The position numbers were made by a program, and so were the translations under genes. A stretch of 64,000 bases of DNA, from NCBI RefSeq assembly GCF_029254265.1, contig NZ_JAQWXX010000132.1, positions 99,436-163,435 of the forward strand, written 5' to 3'. Positions 58,396 through 64,000 of the stretch are shown here, piece by piece. Each line of letters begins with the position of its first letter. Position 1 is the stretch's first letter. Origin of the DNA: Algoriphagus sp. GTDB lineage: Bacteria; Bacteroidota; Bacteroidia; Cytophagales; Cyclobacteriaceae. Under the pieces are notes generated by a model that worked only from the letters and a program-made list of their open reading frames with translations, ran no database searches and had not been told where the DNA came from.

Positions 58396-60043
58396 AGTTC
58401 ATCCATTTGGTTCGAAGATCTGTCTCCTCATTTCTTTTTAGAGTGTAGGAAGGAAAAAATTCCTGATCACTAAACCCGAAAGTAGTACGAATAAGCTGAC
58501 CAGTTGATCTTTTTGCTTCTAATTCAACTGACTTTTCCGAAAGTGAAAAACTGATTTCATCCCCTATCATTAGGGTTTTATAAGCAGCACTTTCAGGGTG
58601 TATTTTTGTGATTTTGCCATTAGAAGTTAAGATCCCCGCCTTAGATGCCAGAGGATTAATTTTCGGATCTGAGATTAATTCCAACCCTAGAAGTGGGGTG
58701 AGTGCTTTGACTTTTTCCAGTAAGTCTTCTTTTCCAGCAATGAATTTTTCATAAAAAAGCTTGAACTCACTTTCATCCAGCGCTTTTTCTAAAAAAATAG
58801 ACCAGAATGTTCGCTGTGAATACCCCTTATTCCTTTTTCCAAACTTTTCCCAAGCAGCTTTCATTACGTCAGCTAATGAACATCCATTTCTTCGCATTAG
58901 CATGATATCCAAGCAAAGACAGATTAGCGCACCATGAGAATAGATATTTACTTTACGATCTGGAATGCCAGCCTGGTAGCCATCCAGCCAAAGATCCATA
59001 CTGGATTCAAGTATGGTATAATTTTTCCATCCAAAATTTTGAGCTTCTCGGTTAATGATTTTTTCGAGATGTTTTAGATAAGTCTCTAACGAATAGACCC
59101 CGGATTTCAATAAGTACAAATCACCCATATAGGTTGTTATTCCTTCTAGCATCCAGCCAGCATTGGTGTATGTTTCTTTTGAAAAATCGTATGGCAATAG
59201 CTCGGTGGGTCGAATCCTACAGACATTCCAAGCATGATACAATTCATGGGAACTCACTCCTAAAAGCTCTTCCATCTGACTTGGGTCAGTGAGGCTTTCC
59301 GCAGGCCCAAAAGTGATCACCGTTCCCTTTTTATGCTCTACTCCGTGATAATGCGGATAGGGAAGTAATTGAAATATGAAATGGTACTGAGATTCTGGGA
59401 ATTCTCCAAAGTCCTCAATTTGCCTTTGGGTAAATCTTTGAAACTGTTCTAAAAACTCTTCTTTCGAAAAGTGAATTTCTCCATTAAACCAGCAGTTGAA
59501 ATGAACTTTATCGATCAAATATTCCCAACGAGTCAAATTTTGTGAAGCCAAAAATGAGGAATCAGCTAATTCTTGAAAATTGGAAGTACTGAATTTGTTT
59601 ACCTCTTTTGGAGTAAGTGTCGTTGCGATCGTGAATTGGGGATTAAGGTCGAAAGAGAGCTCATAATTCAAATCCGGAAAATTTAGAACCTCCAAGCAGC
59701 AGTTTACGAAGTTGAGATAAATTTGACTTTCGTCTACCCAGCAGGAACCGGCATCCATTTTTGCTGCATAATATTCGTAGCTTATTAAATAATCCTGTTC
59801 ATTTTTAGCTAAGAATTTCCATTGATTTTTGGATACTTTTTCAAAAGCAACTGGATTATTGGCAAAATCTTTAATTTGAAAAAAGCGTACATTTTGAGCG
59901 TAATCGGCTAACTGATATCTACCTGGTCGCCAACTGGGCATTTGGAGTATAACCTGATCACTATCCACAGCACAAAGTTTTATTTCGATTTGGATAAATT
60001 GTGAAGCGGGATTCTTGCAACTGAAATGGTAATTGATTTTCAT
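58394..60043 (-). CDS. M61 family (glycyl aminopeptidase-like) peptidase
   Basis: HELYHAWNVCRIRP zinc motif, GVEHKKGTVITFG; start at 60043 (MKINYHFSC) because the track extension runs antisense through rpmH. Confidence 0.9.
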   Translation of the reverse strand: MKINYHFSCKNPASQFIQIEIKLCAVDSDQVILQMPSWRPGRYQLADYAQNVRFFQIKDFANNPVAFEKVSKNQWKFLAKNEQDYLISYEYYAAKMDAGSCWVDESQIYLNFVNCCLEVLNFPDLNYELSFDLNPQFTIATTLTPKEVNKFSTSNFQELADSSFLASQNLTRWEYLIDKVHFNCWFNGEIHFSKEEFLEQFQRFTQRQIEDFGEFPESQYHFIFQLLPYPHYHGVEHKKGTVITFGPAESLTDPSQMEELLGVSSHELYHAWNVCRIRPTELLPYDFSKETYTNAGWMLEGITTYMGDLYLLKSGVYSLETYLKHLEKIINREAQNFGWKNYTILESSMDLWLDGYQAGIPDRKVNIYSHGALICLCLDIMLMRRNGCSLADVMKAAWEKFGKRNKGYSQRTFWSIFLEKALDESEFKLFYEKFIAGKEDLLEKVKALTPLLGLELISDPKINPLASKAGILTSNGKITKIHPESAAYKTLMIGDEISFSLSEKSVELEAKRSTGQLIRTTFGFSDQEFFPSYTLKRNEETDLRTKWMN

Positions 60044-60175
60044 GTAATTCGAATTGGAAACAATTTTATTTGCTTGGCTTGTATTTAAAGAAATGGTACT
60101 TATCTTTGCAGTCCTTTTTGGGGGGTAATCCAGGTATTTACAAATTAGAAAGCAATTAGATAAAGATATTCGATC

Positions 60176-60334
60176 ATGAAAAGAACATTTCAACCTTCGC
60201 GCAGAAAAAGAAAAAATAAGCACGGCTTTAGAGAAAGAATGTCTTCTGCTAACGGTAGAAGAGTATTGAAGGCTAGAAGAGCAAAAGGAAGACACAAGTT
60301 GAGTGTTTCTTCTGAAAAGACATTGAAGAAGTAA
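60176..60334 (+). CDS. rpmH: 50S ribosomal protein L34
   Basis: [52 protein letters not shown]; absent from the ORF track (52 aa). Confidence 0.97.
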   Translation: MKRTFQPSRRKRKNKHGFRERMSSANGRRVLKARRAKGRHKLSVSSEKTLKK

Positions 60335-60382
60335 TTCTTTGTACTGATTTTCGTATGTTCACATACGACTACAGTATCTGCG

Positions 60383-60772
60383 ATGAATTATCGACTTCCA
60401 AAAAGTGAAAGGCTTCATGCCGATAAACTTATCAAGGAACTTTTTAACGAAGGTTCCTCTTTTTTTTTATACCCATTTAAAGTCCTTTTTTATGTTAAAA
60501 AGGAGGAGGGGAATGGAACTGCTCAAGTCCTTTTTTCCGTTTCAAAGAAGAAAATAAAAAAAGCTACCCAAAGAAATTTGGTAAGAAGGAGGATAAAAGA
60601 AGTTTACAGGTTAAATAAATCACTTCTTAACTTAGGGGCTAAAGACATTTCTATAGGCTTGGTTTATGTATCCTCGAATTTAATGGAATTTACCAATTTG
60701 GAATCCAAAATCATCCCAATTCTCAAAAAGATATCAATCATCATTGATCAAAACGATTCAAAGAATGAATAA
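60383..60772 (+). CDS. rnpA: Ribonuclease P protein component
   Basis: SVSKKKIKKATQRNLVRRRIKEVYRLNK; immediately after rpmH. Confidence 0.92.
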   Translation: MNYRLPKSERLHADKLIKELFNEGSSFFLYPFKVLFYVKKEEGNGTAQVLFSVSKKKIKKATQRNLVRRRIKEVYRLNKSLLNLGAKDISIGLVYVSSNLMEFTNLESKIIPILKKISIIIDQNDSKNE

Positions 60773-62426
60773 AACAACAAAAAAAGCAGGGATTATTGCC
60801 CTTTTGGGAATAGTGCTACTCTCAGGAGTACTAGCTTTCACTTTCAAAAACGATAAACTTTTTGCGATAGCTAAGAACATAGATATTTTTGCTACGATGG
60901 TCCGGGAGCTGGATTCCTATTATGTAGATGAGATTGACCCGGATCAGTTGGTGACAATTGGTATCAATGCCATGTTGGAAGAGTTGGATCCCTATACGGA
61001 ATATATTCCAGAGGAAAACTCAGACGACTTCAGAATGCTGACTACAGGAGAATATGCCGGGATCGGAGCAGTGATAGGTAATCGTGGAGAAGGCAATATG
61101 GTAATCATGCCCTATACTGGTTTTCCAGCTCAAAATGCAGGGTTGAAAATCGCAGATTATATTATTCAGGTAGATACTACAATTGTGACAAGTATGGGCA
61201 CAGCCGAGGTTTCCACACTTTTGAAAGGTCCAGCAAATACCGAGGTCTTCTTGAGGGTGAAGAGAAATAATGATACCCTAGACTTTAAAGTGGTAAGGAA
61301 AAAAATCGCGATTAAAAATGTCCCTTATTACGGAAAAATTGATTCAAAGACTGGATATATCAAACTAAGTGATTTCACAACCAATGCGGGAAACGAAGTT
61401 AGAAACGCGCTAGTAGATTTGAAAAGCCAGGGAATAGAGCGCCTAGTTCTCGACGTAAGAGATAATCCTGGAGGACTTTTGAATGAGGCTGTTGAGATTG
61501 TGAATATTTTTATTCCGAAAGGAAGGGAAGTAGTAAAGACTATTGGGAAGTTAGAAAACGTCAATTTCACTTATAAAACAACCAAGACTCCTATAGATAA
61601 AGATATTCCTTTAATCGTCTTGATTAACGAGCGAAGTGCAAGTGCATCTGAGATTGTTGCGGGAGCCCTTCAAGATTATGATCGGGCAGTTCTGGTGGGG
61701 AGAAAGTCTTTTGGAAAAGGCTTGGTGCAGACTACAATCCCCCTTAATTATAATGCGCAGATGAAAATCACCACTGCCAAATATTATATTCCAAGCGGAA
61801 GATGTATTCAAGCTATAGATTATATGCAGAGTCGAGAAAACGGAGAGCTGACTTCTGTACCAGATTCACTTAGGAAAGAATTTAAAACTAAAAATGGTAG
61901 GATAGTTCTGGATGGTGCTGGAATAGAACCCGATGAAAAAGTTGAGTCAGTTAGCTATAAACCTATTTCTTACAGCTTGGTTGCCCGCAATCATATTTTT
62001 GATTTTGCAACTGAATATTTTTATAAGCATTCGGAAATCGCTGATCCAACCTCGTTTTCTATTTCTGAAGAAGATTACAATGACTTTGTAAATTGGCTGA
62101 AAGGGAAAGAATATGACTATACCACCTACTTGGAAAAGTCCGTGGAGGATATGAAAAAGAATGCTGAAAAAGTGGATTATTACCCTGAGATCAAGGATCA
62201 AATTGAGGCTTTAGAAAAGCGCGTTAATCATAGCAAGGAGCAAGATTTGATTACTTATAAAGGGGAAATCCAGAAAATACTTTCAGAGGAAATTATTTCT
62301 AGGTATTATTTTCAAGAGGGAATGATAGCTGCGGGTTTGGTCAAAGATCCTGATATTCTGGCTTCAAAAGAATATTTCAATCAGCCAGAAAAATTTAAAT
62401 TAACACTGACCGCCTCTGCTAAATAG
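60765..62426 (+). CDS. S41 family C-terminal processing peptidase
   Basis: PDZ plus LVLDVRDNPGGLLNEAVEIVNIF, NERSASASEIVAGALQDYDRAVLVGRKSFGKGLVQ; start at 60765 overlaps rnpA by 8 bp. Confidence 0.93.
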   Translation: MNKTTKKAGIIALLGIVLLSGVLAFTFKNDKLFAIAKNIDIFATMVRELDSYYVDEIDPDQLVTIGINAMLEELDPYTEYIPEENSDDFRMLTTGEYAGIGAVIGNRGEGNMVIMPYTGFPAQNAGLKIADYIIQVDTTIVTSMGTAEVSTLLKGPANTEVFLRVKRNNDTLDFKVVRKKIAIKNVPYYGKIDSKTGYIKLSDFTTNAGNEVRNALVDLKSQGIERLVLDVRDNPGGLLNEAVEIVNIFIPKGREVVKTIGKLENVNFTYKTTKTPIDKDIPLIVLINERSASASEIVAGALQDYDRAVLVGRKSFGKGLVQTTIPLNYNAQMKITTAKYYIPSGRCIQAIDYMQSRENGELTSVPDSLRKEFKTKNGRIVLDGAGIEPDEKVESVSYKPISYSLVARNHIFDFATEYFYKHSEIADPTSFSISEEDYNDFVNWLKGKEYDYTTYLEKSVEDMKKNAEKVDYYPEIKDQIEALEKRVNHSKEQDLITYKGEIQKILSEEIISRYYFQEGMIAAGLVKDPDILASKEYFNQPEKFKLTLTASAK

Positions 62427-62432
62427 TTGAAA

Positions 62433-63122
62433 ATGGCTCTTATTCTATCTATAGAGACTTCGACTCCCATCTGTTCAATTGCTCTACATCAAGATGGAAT
62501 TTTAATCGATTCTGAATCCATCGAAGTTCCCGGAGCTCATTCCGAGAGGTTGATGACTATGATTCAGCAGCTCTTGGAAAGAAATGAGTTTCAAGCAGAG
62601 GTGTTGGATGCGATCGCCGTTTCAGAAGGTCCGGGTTCATATACTGGTCTTCGAATAGGTGTTTCTACCGCAAAAGGACTGGCCTTTGCATGGGACTTGC
62701 CGCTAATTGGGATTTCTACGTTGAAGATTTTAGCTATTGCTGCCAAAAGCAGGATTTCAGACAATGCTTATATTGTTACTCTTCTAGACGCTCGAAGAAT
62801 GGAGGTTTTTCATCAGGTGTTTAATCAAGATCTAAAATCCATTGTCTCTTTAGGATCGGCACTGATTGATAAGGATTCATATCATGAGATTCTGAAAGAG
62901 AGACCTACCTACTTTGTGGGGGATGGGGTTGAAAAGGTAAGTCAAATAATCTCTCATGTTAATGCTACTTTTCTTGATACAAAAATTGACGCTATACATA
63001 TGGGGATATTGGCGTTTGAAAAATTTGAAAGAGGAGAATTTGTTAATTTGGCGTATTTCGCTCCCAATTATCTAAAAGAGTTTAAAGCACTTCAGGCTAA
63101 AAAGAATCCTTTACTATCATGA
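62433..63122 (+). CDS. tsaB: tRNA threonylcarbamoyladenosine biosynthesis protein TsaB
   Basis: ALILSIETSTPICSIALHQDG, AVSEGPGSYTGLRIGVSTAKGLAFA. Confidence 0.93.
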   Translation: MALILSIETSTPICSIALHQDGILIDSESIEVPGAHSERLMTMIQQLLERNEFQAEVLDAIAVSEGPGSYTGLRIGVSTAKGLAFAWDLPLIGISTLKILAIAAKSRISDNAYIVTLLDARRMEVFHQVFNQDLKSIVSLGSALIDKDSYHEILKERPTYFVGDGVEKVSQIISHVNATFLDTKIDAIHMGILAFEKFERGEFVNLAYFAPNYLKEFKALQAKKNPLLS

Positions 63123-63628
63123 GTGAAATTGTAAATAGAGTTACGCAAAGTCCTATAGTTTCAATAGATCTGGAAGAGATTTACCCCAAAGAAGAGCGGG
63201 TGATTTTTGATTTGAAGCCTTTTTTATTTCAGGAGTTTGTGTTGAGAGAGAAGGAATTTAGATCTGCATTGAAAGAAGTGGAGTGGAAGGATTATTCTGA
63301 TAAATGGGTTTCTATTATCTGTTCTGCTGATGCGATTGTTCCAAATTGGGCATTTATGTTAGTGGCTACCTATCTTACTCCTATAAGTAAAGGATATGTG
63401 ATTGGAGATTTGACAGAGCTAGAGGTTTTAATTTCTGAATTGGTTTTGGGTAAAATTGATTTGGTATCTCTTACTGATAGACCAGTCGTAATCAAAGGAT
63501 GTAGTAATTTTCCGATTCCACTTTTTGCTTACGGAAGACTTGTATCATTGATTCAGGATCGTGCCAAAAGCATAATGTATGGTGAACCATGCAGTACAGT
63601 TCCACTTTTTAAAAAATCAAAAGCCTGA
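63119..63628 (+). CDS. DUF2480 family protein
   Basis: IVNRVTQSPIVSIDLEEIYPKEERVIFDLKPFLFQEFVLREKEFR...PNWAFMLVATYL; downstream of tsaB. Confidence 0.75.
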   Translation: MSEIVNRVTQSPIVSIDLEEIYPKEERVIFDLKPFLFQEFVLREKEFRSALKEVEWKDYSDKWVSIICSADAIVPNWAFMLVATYLTPISKGYVIGDLTELEVLISELVLGKIDLVSLTDRPVVIKGCSNFPIPLFAYGRLVSLIQDRAKSIMYGEPCSTVPLFKKSKA

Positions 63629-63684
63629 TATTGAAGGGGTAGAAAAAATCTTTTAAAATACTTTTAATTTTGATTGGCAAAGGC

Positions 63685-63715
63685 TTGTGAAATATGCTTC
63701 ACTGAGCTATGTTTG
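63685..63715 (+). promoter_or_regulatory. Candidate rRNA promoter P1
   Basis: TTG-N20-TATGTTTG matches the Bacteroidota TTTG/TAnnTTTG consensus. Confidence 0.6.
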
Positions 63716-63800
63716 CACTCCCATTTGAGGAAAGACTTAAGCGGAAACAGAAATTGAAATGTGATAAAAATTAAAGATTTTATTTTTTTTCAAATTAAGC

Positions 63801-63830
63801 TTTGAATCAAAAATAAAATCCCGATATTTG
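63801..63830 (+). promoter_or_regulatory. Candidate rRNA promoter P2
   Basis: TTTG-N18-GATATTTG, followed by a near-copy of the initial transcribed sequence after P1. Confidence 0.5.
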
Positions 63831-63987
63831 CACTCGCATTTGGGGAAAACGATCCTCACAAACCCTTTAAAAGAAAGGGAAAAGTTCTTTGAAATGATGT
63901 AAGGCGAAAAAAAATAGTAACCTGAGTAAAGAAAGAGAAGATTTGGGCACTTCGGTGTGCCAAGTCAAATAGTGTATATAGTAATTT

Positions 63988-64000
63988 ACAATGGAGAGTT
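63988..64000 (+). rRNA. 16S ribosomal RNA, extreme 5' end only
   Basis: Terminal ...acaatggagagtt is the conserved 5' edge (AGAGTTTGATC context) preceded by a typical leader; truncated by the window end. Confidence 0.75.

Noticed and set aside
1-64000. CRISPR arrays, tRNA genes, intact IS elements, prophage or integrase genes
   Set aside because: No regularly spaced repeats, no recognisable tRNA cloverleaf, and no transposase or integrase motifs seen in the sequence or ORF track.

Overview
This 64 kb window is a Bacteroidota chromosome segment. The gene content and order, the TAnnTTTG-type promoters and the T9SS sorting tail suggest a Cyclobacteriaceae/Algoriphagus-like organism (inference). 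Most of it is core or ordinary accessory sequence: tilS, an OstA-like protein, a bamD-rpoZ-coaBC-DUF4835-recN run, fabI, sbcCD, an RND efflux operon, a fused E1 dehydrogenase, rimO, M16/M61/S41 peptidases, rpmH-rnpA (rpmH is absent from the ORF track), tsaB, and the extreme 5' edge of a 16S rRNA gene at the right end. The most interesting signals are: (1) two independent loci, rlpA and rimO, where the 3' tail of a core gene recurs as an in-frame orphan fragment 1.5-2.9 kb downstream, with an accessory gene family (6-bladed beta-propeller lipoproteins; MORN-like repeat proteins) next to each copy; (2) an accessory cluster at 26.7-41.3 kb with a six-cysteine secreted mini-protein, four propeller lipoproteins and a thioredoxin-fold-like protein around a two-permease RND pump; (3) a three-copy dispersed ~66-100 bp element with an internal hairpin showing compensatory changes, always upstream of a gene in the same orientation; (4) a second REP-like hairpin pair, a MarR/YceI/MhqO/MhqD-like operon with a visible operator, an orphan beta-glucan locus with a tandem-duplicated domain protein, and duplicated rRNA promoters. 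No CRISPR array, tRNA, intact transposase or integrase was recognised. All family calls come from reading motifs and gene context without database searches.
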